Positions 42,871 to 50,980 of a stretch of DNA of 64,000 nucleotides are shown piece after piece. Location: NCBI GenBank assembly GCA_046155285.1, contig JBJXEA010000017.1:124001-188000 (forward strand), read 5' to 3'. The first letter of the stretch is position 1. Each line of letters begins with the position of its first letter. This stretch comes from CAILHX01 sp046155285 (GTDB lineage: Bacteria; Pseudomonadota; Gammaproteobacteria; Burkholderiales; Methylophilaceae). Made by a program: the position numbers and the translations under genes. The notes below the pieces were generated by a model, which saw only the letters and a list, made by a program, of their open reading frames with translations, was not told the DNA's origin and made no database searches.

Positions 42871-44450
42871 TATCGACATACTCTTATCGAGGAAAGTACC
42901 TCGGCGACGATCTCAGCAATCTGTTTCGCAAGGTAAGGTGGTACTGCATTTCCAACCTGGTGATACTGCGAAGTCCTAGGTCCCGCGAAAAAATAGTTGT
43001 CCGGAAAGGTCTGCAAGCGGGCTGCCTCACGAACGGTCAGACTACGGCATTGCGCCGGGTCATAATGAATGAAGTAATGACCATCCTTGGATATGTGGGA
43101 TGTTACAGTCGATGAAACTTGGTTTGCTAGCTGCACTCGGAATCGGTCGGAAAACATCTTACCTGTGCACCCAAGTTCCACATTCTGGTGATCAGGCAAA
43201 AGGCTCACTGGGAAATCTGCCAGTTTGGGGCTACGTCCCATAGTCTCTGCAAAGGTCGACGCATATAGGTAACGTCTTAGGTCAGATGACATATGACTGC
43301 GGGCTTCATGTAATGTAAGGATGCTTAATCTTTCATCATAGAGGCTTTTCAGGATTGGGTGATTGGTTATTTCTGAGGGATAAACTTTAGATAATATTTC
43401 AGTCGGTGAACGCAATTCCACAAGTTTATCTAAGCTAAGTTTATTCGCAATTTCGCTTGCGTACGGGGCACCGTTTAGTTGGTGAAGAACATGCATGCTT
43501 GATATCCGATGCAGCTCAGTCTGCCATGCTATGAAACTGTCTTTTTCTTTTGAAAGGCCGCTACGGATTGCGGGGAGAGAACCGATAGTTTCAATAACAC
43601 TCGGCGCCTTGAATTTCTTCAAGAGGCCGGGTCTTACATCTAGGTCACTACGTATACCAACAATGAACATTCGATGTCGAGCTTGAGGAATTCCATACTC
43701 TTCTGCTCGCACAACAAAAAGCCGCGGGTCAACATCACCTTCTGCCTTATCTTCCTCCGATAGAGAATAAAGCTTGTAGTTCAGGTCGTCCGGAGCATCG
43801 AGGATTGCCCGCCCCGGTTTGGAAAGATCACTGACGATCCGATTGATTGCCGATTTACCTTCAATTGTGGCTGAGAGAAGTCCTTTAACATTCTCCATAA
43901 CGAAAATTGGAGGCCGATGATCAGCAATGATACGGAGATATTCAAGATACAGTGTGTGACGTGCATCTAAAGCGAAGCCCGAATTCCCCCTCATCCGTGA
44001 TCGACCCACAAGTGAATAAGCTTGACAAGGAGGCCCGCCGACTAGTGCCCATTTGTCGGTACCAGCCAATCGTTTGGAAATAAGGCGCTTGACGTCTAAA
44101 TGTGATTCGGGTCCAAGAGAAATCTTTAATGCGCGGCTTTGCGCGTCCGCCCATTCGTTAGGATATTGCGAGATCAGCTCTTCAAGCTTAATTTTACAAG
44201 CAAGGAAATCATAATATTCGTCAGGAGCCTCACCATCTGGAAAATGCCTGATAAAGTGACGTAAAAGGAGTGTCTGATGTGAAAACTCATCCCTTTCGAT
44301 AGAAATGATGCTCCGAAATCTTGGCGTATTGTTATCTCCATTTGCTGACGCAAATCCTTCTCCCAATCCCCCGGGGCCAGCGAAAAGATCTACTATGGGA
44401 AACGTTGTCGTCCTTTTCTTCGAAGCAACATTTTGAGCAGCACCCTTCAT
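42870..44450 (-). CDS. C5-cytosine DNA methyltransferase
   Basis: 526 residues with all key motifs in order: I (IVDLFAGPGGLGEGFAS), IV (GGPPCQAYSLVGRSR, catalytic Cys142), VI (FVMENVKGLL), VIII (QARHRMFIVGIR), then a target-recognition stretch and IX-X (RSLTVREAARLQTFPDNYFF, YHQVGNAVPPYLAKQIA). It would mark host DNA as self for the following defence genes. It is first in the operon; the promoter must lie between here and the island end. An in-frame GTG directly precedes the ATG. The recognition sequence cannot be read from the protein. Confidence 0.95.
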   Translation of the reverse strand: MKGAAQNVASKKRTTTFPIVDLFAGPGGLGEGFASANGDNNTPRFRSIISIERDEFSHQTLLLRHFIRHFPDGEAPDEYYDFLACKIKLEELISQYPNEWADAQSRALKISLGPESHLDVKRLISKRLAGTDKWALVGGPPCQAYSLVGRSRMRGNSGFALDARHTLYLEYLRIIADHRPPIFVMENVKGLLSATIEGKSAINRIVSDLSKPGRAILDAPDDLNYKLYSLSEEDKAEGDVDPRLFVVRAEEYGIPQARHRMFIVGIRSDLDVRPGLLKKFKAPSVIETIGSLPAIRSGLSKEKDSFIAWQTELHRISSMHVLHQLNGAPYASEIANKLSLDKLVELRSPTEILSKVYPSEITNHPILKSLYDERLSILTLHEARSHMSSDLRRYLYASTFAETMGRSPKLADFPVSLLPDHQNVELGCTGKMFSDRFRVQLANQVSSTVTSHISKDGHYFIHYDPAQCRSLTVREAARLQTFPDNYFFAGPRTSQYHQVGNAVPPYLAKQIAEIVAEVLSSIRVCR

Positions 44451-44664
44451 CACAATGTCCGCAATTCACCCTTGATATGTTTCTAAAAACTCTGAAATTT
44501 CCCTACACTACAAATTTCTGTAATCAATTGGCAAGCACCCAAAGCTTATGCAAATGACCATTCTAAGCTACTAGGTGCTGCTGAGTAATGTTTGTATTAG
44601 AAAGTCACGTAGATTGTGCACGCGTTTAAATACCAAAGCTTAGTTGAATGTGTAATCAGATCCA

Positions 44665-44732
44665 AAACGGAGCCATTCCAAAGGGGGCAGAACTGGGGAT
44701 AAACGGAGACAAAACGGAGACACTTGGAGACA
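44665..44732. repeat. Right-end AAACGGAGNCA repeats (possible integrase arm sites)
   Basis: AAACGGAGCCA at 44665, AAACGGAGACA at 44701 and 44712, and a diverged TTGGAGACA at about 44724, about 120 bp inside attR. Same word as the left end (17531-17559). The rest of the ~390 bp between the methylase start and tRNA-Ser is A/T-rich with no gene. Confidence 0.5.
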
Positions 44733-44845
44733 AAATTATCAGAGTTAATGTTGACGCACTGATAATTTAATGGTCAACAAATCACTAGAAATTTGAAATT
44801 ATAACCACGCTAATATTCAGCATTAATGCGGGTTACAAGGGGTTT

Positions 44846-44939
44846 TGGCGGAGAGCGAGGGATTCGAACCCTCGATACAGATTTAAGCCCGTATGCTTCC
44901 TTAGCAGGGAAGTGCCTTCGACCACTCGGCCAGCTCTCC
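44846..44939 (-). tRNA. tRNA-Ser (anticodon GCU), island target
   Basis: A 94-nt class II tRNA. Acceptor GGAGAGC pairs with GCTCTCC, followed by discriminator G and encoded CCA. The anticodon loop is CTGCTAA in stem CTTCC/GGAAG, with a long variable arm and T-arm GAGGGTTCGAATCCCTC. The 5' part is chromosomal; the 3' part from about 44910 leftward is the copy brought by the island, so integration kept the gene whole. Confidence 0.96.
44853..44910 (-). repeat. attR: 58-bp repeat within tRNA-Ser
   Basis: Identical to 17403-17460; one base further each way differs (44911 A against G; 44852 A against G). It marks the right boundary of the island inside the intact tRNA. Confidence 0.95.
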
Positions 44940-44985
44940 GCGAGGCCGCCACAATAACGTTTTATGTCTAAAAGGTCAAATCGGT

Positions 44986-46212
44986 TTAGGCCTGGTCTAG
45001 TTCAAACGCCTTGTGCAATACACGTACTGCCAACTCCAGATATTTTTCGTCCACTACGACCGAAATCTTGATTTCACTGGTAGAAATCATCTGGATATTG
45101 ATGCCCTCCTCTGCCAATACGCGGAACATCTGGCTGGCAATACCAACGTGCGAGCGCATACCCACGCCAACGACAGCGACCTTGGCAATTTTGTCATCGC
45201 CAACAACTTCGCGTGCGCCGATATGGCCTTGCACCTTGTCTTTCAAAATCGCCAGCGTTTTGTTTAACTCGTTTTTATGCACAGTAAAGGTGAAATCCGT
45301 GCTGCCGTCCGCTCCCACGTTTTGGATGATCATATCTACATCAATGTTGGCATCGGCCACTGGCCCCAGAATCTGATACGCAATACCGGGGCGGTCTGGC
45401 ACGCCTAGCACGGTGATTTTGGCCTCGTCGCGGTTGAACGCGATGCCGGAAATAACGGGTTGTTCCATGTTGTCTTCTTCCTCAAATGTAATCAGCGTGC
45501 CTTCGCCTTCTTCCTCAAAGCTGGAAAGCACGCGCAATTTAACTTTATATTTGCCAGCAAATTCTACCGAGCGGGTTTGCAGCACCTTGGAGCCTTGGCT
45601 TGCCAGCTCCAGCATTTCTTCAAAGGTGATGGATTTCAAGCGTCGCGCTTCCGGCACGATGCGTGGGTCGGTGGTGTAAACGCCGTCCACATCGGTATAA
45701 ATTTGGCATTCGTCGGCCTTCAGCGCCGCCGCCATTGCCACGCCAGTGGTGTCCGAGCCACCACGTCCCAAGGTCGTGATGTTGCCGTTGGCATCCACGC
45801 CCTGAAACCCCGCCACTACCACCACATAACCCGCGTCCAAATCAGCGCGGATGCGATGTTCATCTATCTGCATGATGCGCGCTTTGGTGTAGGCGTCGTC
45901 GGTAGTGATGCTGACTTGCGCGCCGGTGTAGCTCTTGGCTTTCAACCCCAAATCCATCAACGCCATCGCGGTGAGCGCGATGGTGACTTGCTCGCCAGTA
46001 GAAACCATCTGATCCAACTCACGTGGATATGGCTCCGCCATGATTTCCTTGGCCAGCGCGATTAGGCGATTAGTCTCGCCGGAAATGGCCGACACCACCA
46101 CTACCACTTGGTGTCCCATTGCCTGATAACGCGCCACCCGACGGGCCACATTGCGAATGCGTTCAGGAGAGCCTACCGAAGTACCGCCGTATTTTTGTAC
46201 GATTAACGCCAT
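44986..46212 (-). CDS. lysC: Aspartate kinase
   Basis: 408 residues. It phosphorylates aspartate, the first step to lysine, methionine and threonine. VQKYGGTSVGSPERIRN opens the kinase domain, with VVVAGFQGVDANGNITTLGRGGSDTTGVAMA and YTDVDGVYTTDPRIVPEAR in the middle. Two ACT domains follow (KITVLGVPDRPGIAYQILGP and VAVVGVGMRSHVGIASQMF). The length is that of the monofunctional, lysine/threonine-sensitive class common in betaproteobacteria. It lies just beyond tRNA-Ser on the same strand. Confidence 0.96.
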   Translation of the reverse strand: MALIVQKYGGTSVGSPERIRNVARRVARYQAMGHQVVVVVSAISGETNRLIALAKEIMAEPYPRELDQMVSTGEQVTIALTAMALMDLGLKAKSYTGAQVSITTDDAYTKARIMQIDEHRIRADLDAGYVVVVAGFQGVDANGNITTLGRGGSDTTGVAMAAALKADECQIYTDVDGVYTTDPRIVPEARRLKSITFEEMLELASQGSKVLQTRSVEFAGKYKVKLRVLSSFEEEGEGTLITFEEEDNMEQPVISGIAFNRDEAKITVLGVPDRPGIAYQILGPVADANIDVDMIIQNVGADGSTDFTFTVHKNELNKTLAILKDKVQGHIGAREVVGDDKIAKVAVVGVGMRSHVGIASQMFRVLAEEGINIQMISTSEIKISVVVDEKYLELAVRVLHKAFELDQA

Positions 46213-46235
46213 TCAAATATCCTTAAAAACAAACT

Positions 46236-46325
46236 TTAGCCACAGATAAAAGCGGATGAACACAGATAAGATCCGTAGAAAGGTGCTGTACACATCCGTG
46301 TTTATCTGTGTTCATCTGTGGTTAA
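46236..46325. repeat. Imperfect inverted repeat of ACAGAT words between lysC and alaS
   Basis: The left arm contains CCACAGAT and GATGAACACAGATAA, and the right arm the reverse complement (TTTATCTGTGTTCATCTGTGG). The arms can form a long hairpin after alaS, whose stop codon lies in the right arm. Such CACAGATGAACACAGAT units are scattered in many proteobacterial genomes between genes; here it probably also ends alaS transcripts. Confidence 0.6.
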
Positions 46326-49294
46326 TGCAGCTTTTCTTTCACCCAACCCACCACACTGGCCAATGCCTGCGGCAACTTACTCGCGTCCGTGCCGCCCGCC
46401 ATCGCCATGTCAGGTTTGCCGCCGCCCTTGCCACCCACTTGTCCGGCTACAAAGTTGACCAAATCGCCCGCTTTTAGTTTCGCTGTCAGGTCAGAGGTGA
46501 TCCCCGCCACCAAGCTCACTTTACCGTCATGGGTGGCTGCCAACACGATGGCGGCAGACTTCAGCTTGTCTTTCAGCTTATCCATGGTCTCGCGCAGCGC
46601 GTTAGCATCCGCGCCTTCCAGCATGGCAGCCAGCACTTTAATGCCGGCAATGTCCACGGCTTGGCCTGCCAAATCATCGCCTTGGGATGAGGCTTGTTTG
46701 GACTTCAACCGTGCCAGCTCTTTTTCCAGAGATTTTTTTTCTTCTTGGAGATTATTCACTGCGGTTTCAACCATGCCTGCTCCAGGAGAGACTTTTAGAT
46801 GCTTGGCCACCTCATAGAATTCTTGTAGTTGATTATTCATCATTGCTAGAGCATTGGAGCCAGTTGTTGCTTCAATACGTCGAACGCCAGCAGCCACGCC
46901 ACTTTCTGCATAAATCTTAAAGACACCGATGTCGCCAGTCCTGTCAACATGTGTGCCGCCGCATAATTCGCATGACGTGCCAATGTCTAACACACGTACC
47001 TTATCGCCATATTTTTCGCCGAATAGCATCATGGCACCGGTTTTCTGAGCAGATTCAATGTCCATCTCCCGTACCTGCGTCTTCCTGTTGGCGAGTATCT
47101 CGTCATTAACCTTAAGCTCGACCAGACGTATCTGATCCCCCGTCATCGGCGCGTTATGCACGAAATCGAAACGGGTCTTGCCGGTATCTACCAGCGAGCC
47201 TTTTTGTTGCACATGCTCACCCAGCACTTCGCGCAAGGCCTTGTGCATCAGGTGGGTAGCCGAGTGGTTACGCATGGTGGCGGCACGCGCCTGCGTGTTG
47301 ACGCGGGCAGCAACGCTATCGCCCACCGCCAGCTTGCCGGTTTTGAGCGTGCCGTGATGCCCGAACACTGTGGCTTGGATTTTTTGCGTGTCTTCCACGG
47401 CAAAAATGCCATCGCTGCTTTTCAGCTCGCCACAGTCGCCGATCTGACCGCCCGATTCTGCGTAGAACGGCGTGTCGTCCAGCACCACCACACCTAGATC
47501 GCCTTCGTTGAGCGCACTGACGGCTGCGCCGTCTTTGTACAAGGCCAATACTTTGGCACTGGTTTCCAATTTTTCGTAACCGTGGAAGGTAGTGGCTTTG
47601 CCGTCGTATTCCAGATTGGTCGCCATCTTGAACTTGCCAGCAGCGCGGGCTTGTTCTTTTTGGCGAGCCATGGCTTTGTCGAAACCTTCAACGTCAACGG
47701 TTACACCGTGTTCACGGCACACGTCTTGGGTTAAGTCTAGGGGAAAGCCATAGGTATCATGAAGTTTGAATGCTAACTCTCCATCCAGAATTTTTAGCGG
47801 AAGTAACTCTTCTTCATTTACGGTAAAGAGTTTTAGTTTGAAATCTGGATTTTTTAGAAGGTGCTGAACTTCTTCAGGAACCTTGTTGTTATTCTCATTG
47901 AGAATAACAACAAGGTTTAGCTCTTCGTATTCAGGAGAAAAACTGTGTTGTTGAACATTAATAAAATTTTCAACAGAATTAAGTTTCTCGCTATACCTAG
48001 CATCGCCCAAGTTTAGAACTTGGGCAGCAATTTCTTCTCCATTTGATTCAAATACCGCATCTAGTTCATATCGAAGACCAGATAATGCTTTTACTAGTAA
48101 GGCAGTACACTTCCAACCCGTTTTACTGGCTAACCACTTAGACGCAAAGTTTGCATCTGACACTGCTGACTCTACCATAGCCATCCCATGCTCAATCGTC
48201 TCGAAGAAACGCTCTTCTTCCTGCTTGAGAATGTCGGTAACACGGGCTTGTTGGCTGACCAGTTCAGGATAGGCTTCACCCATTTCAGCCACCAATGGCG
48301 CAACGAGTTTATGGAAGAACGCAGCGCGGCAACCCAGCTTGTAACCATGACGAATGGCGCGGCGGATGATACGGCGCAGCACGTAGCCGCGACCTTCGTT
48401 GCCGGGGATCACGCCGTCGGCGATGAGGAAGGAACAGGCGCGGATATGGTCGGCCAGCACCTTCAATGATGGGCTGTTGATATCTGTACACTTGGTTTCA
48501 CGCGCGGCGGCGGCGATGAGACTTTGGAACAGGTCTATCTCGTAATTGGCGTGTACGTGTTGCAGCACGGCGGAGATGCGCTCCAAGCCCATGCCGGTAT
48601 CCACGCTAGGCTTGGGCAACGGGTGCATCACGCCCGCTTCATCGCGGTTGAACTGCATGAACACGTTGTTCCAGATTTCGATAAAGCGGTCGCCGTCTTC
48701 GTCCGGGCTTCCGGGAGGTCCGCCAGGGATATTTTCACCATGGTCGTAGAATATCTCGGTACAGGGGCCGCAAGGGCCGGTATCACCCATCATCCAGAAG
48801 TTGTCGGAGGCATAGCGCGCACCTTTGTTGTCACCGATGCGGATGACTTTTTCTGGTGCTACACCGATTTGTTTAGTCCAGATATCAAACGCTTCGTCAT
48901 CCTCGGCGTAGATGGTGATGGTGAGCTTGTCGGCAGGGATTTTGAACACGACGGTGAGCAGTTCCCAAGCGTAGTGGATGGCGTCTTTTTTGAAATAATC
49001 ACCGAAGCTGAAGTTGCCCAGCATCTCGAAGAACGTATGGTGACGCGCAGTGTAGCCGACGTTTTCCAAGTCATTGTGTTTGCCGCCAGCACGCACGCAC
49101 TTCTGGCTGGTGGTGGCGCGGGTGTAGGGGCGTTTGTCGAAGCCTAGGAACACGTCCTTGAACTGGTTCATGCCCGCGTTGGTGAACAGCAGCGTGGGGT
49201 CGCCGTGCGGCACCAAGGAGCTAGAAGGCACGATGGTGTGGCCTTTGGAGGCAAAGAAGTCTAAAAATGCTTGTCGTATTTGTTTACTGGTCAT
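46322..49294 (-). CDS. alaS: Alanyl-tRNA synthetase with an internal insertion
   Basis: About 990 residues, where about 870-880 is usual. The catalytic core (IRQAFLDFFASKGHTIVPSSSL, NVGYTARHHTFFEMLGNFSFGDYF, GDTGPCGPCTEIFYDHGE), editing domain (NHSATHLMHKALREVLG, SCELCGGTHVDRTGDIG) and C-Ala with a coiled coil are complete. The extra ~120 residues (about 380-502) lie between GMAMVESAV and ILDGELAFKLHDTYG and are A/T-rich and acidic; they include a palindromic stretch. Three ATGs start the frame; the last is chosen. It overlaps recX by a few bases. Confidence 0.93.
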   Translation of the reverse strand: MTSKQIRQAFLDFFASKGHTIVPSSSLVPHGDPTLLFTNAGMNQFKDVFLGFDKRPYTRATTSQKCVRAGGKHNDLENVGYTARHHTFFEMLGNFSFGDYFKKDAIHYAWELLTVVFKIPADKLTITIYAEDDEAFDIWTKQIGVAPEKVIRIGDNKGARYASDNFWMMGDTGPCGPCTEIFYDHGENIPGGPPGSPDEDGDRFIEIWNNVFMQFNRDEAGVMHPLPKPSVDTGMGLERISAVLQHVHANYEIDLFQSLIAAAARETKCTDINSPSLKVLADHIRACSFLIADGVIPGNEGRGYVLRRIIRRAIRHGYKLGCRAAFFHKLVAPLVAEMGEAYPELVSQQARVTDILKQEEERFFETIEHGMAMVESAVSDANFASKWLASKTGWKCTALLVKALSGLRYELDAVFESNGEEIAAQVLNLGDARYSEKLNSVENFINVQQHSFSPEYEELNLVVILNENNNKVPEEVQHLLKNPDFKLKLFTVNEEELLPLKILDGELAFKLHDTYGFPLDLTQDVCREHGVTVDVEGFDKAMARQKEQARAAGKFKMATNLEYDGKATTFHGYEKLETSAKVLALYKDGAAVSALNEGDLGVVVLDDTPFYAESGGQIGDCGELKSSDGIFAVEDTQKIQATVFGHHGTLKTGKLAVGDSVAARVNTQARAATMRNHSATHLMHKALREVLGEHVQQKGSLVDTGKTRFDFVHNAPMTGDQIRLVELKVNDEILANRKTQVREMDIESAQKTGAMMLFGEKYGDKVRVLDIGTSCELCGGTHVDRTGDIGVFKIYAESGVAAGVRRIEATTGSNALAMMNNQLQEFYEVAKHLKVSPGAGMVETAVNNLQEEKKSLEKELARLKSKQASSQGDDLAGQAVDIAGIKVLAAMLEGADANALRETMDKLKDKLKSAAIVLAATHDGKVSLVAGITSDLTAKLKAGDLVNFVAGQVGGKGGGKPDMAMAGGTDASKLPQALASVVGWVKEKLH
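47879..47917. repeat. 39-bp palindrome inside the alaS insertion
   Basis: AACCTTGTTGTTATTCTCA, one base, then its exact reverse complement. It encodes the LVVILNENNNK part of the inserted segment. A structure this perfect inside an essential gene is unusual and points to an inserted repeat element. Confidence 0.75.
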
Positions 49295-49736
49295 CATCAT
49301 TTGTTGCTGCCAAAACTTTCTTAATCACATCAAAACCAAACCCGCGGCTTTGCAAAAATCTTGCTTGTTTCGCCCATGCTTCGCGGTTTTCCGGGTGTAC
49401 GCCATACTTTTTCTGCCACACCATTTTTGCGCTTTGTACATCATCCAGCGCGTCAACAGCTTGCGTTACCAAGTCCTCTGCCACGCCTTTTTCGCGCAAT
49501 TCATGAGCCACTTTGAGCTTGCCGTAGCGTCCGCTTTTGGCATGGACTACCATCTCGGCAAAACGCTGGTCGGAAATCCAGCCGCGTTTTTGAAAGTCGT
49601 CTAGCAACGCGACCAAATCGTCGCCTTCTTCCACAAAAGGTTTCAGCTTACGGCCTAACTCCAGTCGGGAATGTTCGCGGCGGGCGAGGCAATTTAGCGC
49701 CCGTTGCCGTAGGGTTACAGGAGGATTACTCGTCAC
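49284..49736 (-). CDS. recX: Regulatory protein RecX
   Basis: 150-residue helical protein that binds RecA filaments and limits RecA activity. RALNCLARREHSRLELGRKL, LLDDFQKRGWISDQRFAEMVVHAK, KVAHELREKGVAEDLV and WQKKYGVHPENREAWAKQARFLQSRGFGFDVIKKVL follow the family pattern of three-helix repeats. The start overlaps the recA stop by 11 bases, the end overlaps alaS. Arrangement recA-recX-alaS is widespread. Confidence 0.92.
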   Translation of the reverse strand: MTSNPPVTLRQRALNCLARREHSRLELGRKLKPFVEEGDDLVALLDDFQKRGWISDQRFAEMVVHAKSGRYGKLKVAHELREKGVAEDLVTQAVDALDDVQSAKMVWQKKYGVHPENREAWAKQARFLQSRGFGFDVIKKVLAATNDDDQ

Positions 49737-50763
49737 CAGCTTCCGGCATCACCGTCTTGACCACGTCAGCCAAGCCAGCACTCACATGGGCGCGGATTTT
49801 GGCTTCAATCTCGGCGGAAACTTCAGGATGCTCTTTCAGGTATTCACGCGCGTTGTCCTTGCCTTGGCCTATCTTTTCGCCCTTGTAGGCGTACCAAGCG
49901 CCAGATTTCTCCACCAGCTTCAGGTTGGTGCCGATTTCGATGATTTCACCGTGGCGCGAAATACCTTCGCCGTAGAGGATATCGAATTCAGCTTGTTTGA
50001 ACGGTGGCGCGACTTTGTTTTTCACCACTTTGACACGGGTTTCAGAGCCAATCACTTCGTCGCCCTTCTTAATCGCGCCGGTGCGGCGAATATCCAAACG
50101 CACCGAGGCGTAGAACTTGAGGGCATTGCCGCCGGTGGTGGTTTCTGGATTGCCGAACATCACGCCGATTTTCATACGAATCTGGTTGATGAAAATCACC
50201 ATGGTGTTGGTGCGTTTAATGTTGCCAGTGAGCTTACGCAAGGCTTGCGACATCAGCCGCGCTTGCAAGCCCATGTGCGAATCGCCCATTTCGCCTTCGA
50301 TTTCGGCTTTTGGCACCAGCGCAGCCACCGAGTCAATCACCACCACGTCCACCGAGCCGGAACGCACCAGCATGTCGGCGATTTCTAGCGCTTGTTCGCC
50401 GGTGTCCGGTTGGGAAATCAGTAACTCGGAAACATTAACACCGAGCTTCTGCGCATACTGCGGATCAAGTGCGTGTTCCGCATCAATAAACGCTGCCGTG
50501 CCGCCCAGCTTTTGCATTTCGGCGATGACTTGCAGCGTCAGCGTGGTTTTACCAGAAGATTCAGGGCCGTAAATCTCCACCACCCTTCCACGCGGCAAAC
50601 CACCTATGCCCAGTGCCAAATCCAAGCCAAGCGAGCCAGTGGAAACTGCTTGAATATCCTTGGCGACATCAGTGTCGCCCATGCGCATGATAGAACCCTT
50701 GCCGAACTGCTTCTCGATTTGCGAGAGTGCTGCCGCGAGTGCCTTAGCTTTATTGTCATCCAT
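49726..50763 (-). CDS. recA: RecA recombinase
   Basis: 345 residues. Start MDDNKAKALAAALSQIEKQFGKGSIMRMGD is the usual betaproteobacterial RecA beginning, so ATG 50763 is preferred over one 10 codons upstream. Walker A GPESSGKTTLTL, Walker B region VDVVVIDSVAALVPKAEIEGE, L2 and MAW-type motifs are complete. It drives homologous recombination and stimulates self-cleavage of LexA/UmuD, including the UmuD-like protein in the island. The upstream region holds two long-range inverted repeats but no LexA box of the CTGT-N8-ACAG type was found. Confidence 0.97.
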   Translation of the reverse strand: MDDNKAKALAAALSQIEKQFGKGSIMRMGDTDVAKDIQAVSTGSLGLDLALGIGGLPRGRVVEIYGPESSGKTTLTLQVIAEMQKLGGTAAFIDAEHALDPQYAQKLGVNVSELLISQPDTGEQALEIADMLVRSGSVDVVVIDSVAALVPKAEIEGEMGDSHMGLQARLMSQALRKLTGNIKRTNTMVIFINQIRMKIGVMFGNPETTTGGNALKFYASVRLDIRRTGAIKKGDEVIGSETRVKVVKNKVAPPFKQAEFDILYGEGISRHGEIIEIGTNLKLVEKSGAWYAYKGEKIGQGKDNAREYLKEHPEVSAEIEAKIRAHVSAGLADVVKTVMPEAGDE

Positions 50764-50811
50764 GCTGAATTCCCTAGCCCGTAAAAAGGTCAAATTATGT
50801 CACGGGCGCTC

Positions 50812-50965
50812 TTATAAATCCAAATTTCGTCACAATACTTTGTTGCTAAATAAAATTAGTCGCTTACATACTAATTGTATGCGGCGCGCCAAATTTTCTT
50901 TAGCGCCTCGTCTGGTTTAGAACTTTGGATTTATAAAAGCACCCATCATAAATCAGGCGCTAAAG
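50812..50965. repeat. Two pairs of inverted repeats upstream of recA
   Basis: TTATAAATCCAAA (50812) pairs exactly with TTTGGATTTATAA (50924), 13 bp. CTTTAGCGCCT (50898) pairs with AGGCGCTAAAG (50955), 11 bp; its left arm falls between the first pair's arms. Two interleaved hairpins are possible, mutually exclusive in part. Could be a leader structure of recA or a terminator of the gene ending at 50981. Confidence 0.5.
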
Positions 50966-50980
50966 TAAGGCCGAGCGAGG

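Larger units (their letters stand above)
17403..44910. mobile_element. 27.5-kb genomic island integrated in tRNA-Ser(GCU)
   Basis: Bounded by exact 58-bp direct repeats of tRNA-Ser, with a tyrosine integrase next to the left end and similar short repeats at both ends. Most cargo is defence, SOS or toxin-antitoxin genes, is richer in A+T than the flanks in several stretches, and has no housekeeping role. There is no complete conjugation set. A replication-relaxation (mobilisation-like) protein and structured non-coding DNA suggest it could be moved by another element. The intact tRNA is rebuilt at the right end. Confidence 0.93.

Noticed and set aside
17403..44910. CRISPR arrays, IS elements or prophage structural genes in the island
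   Set aside because: No regularly spaced repeats, no DDE transposase and no phage head or tail genes were seen; the element is an integrase-type island.
45460..46065. Long open frame opposite lysC (201 codons), and similar ones opposite alaS and recA
   Set aside because: Shadows of the codon pattern of the real genes; no motifs and no start signals.
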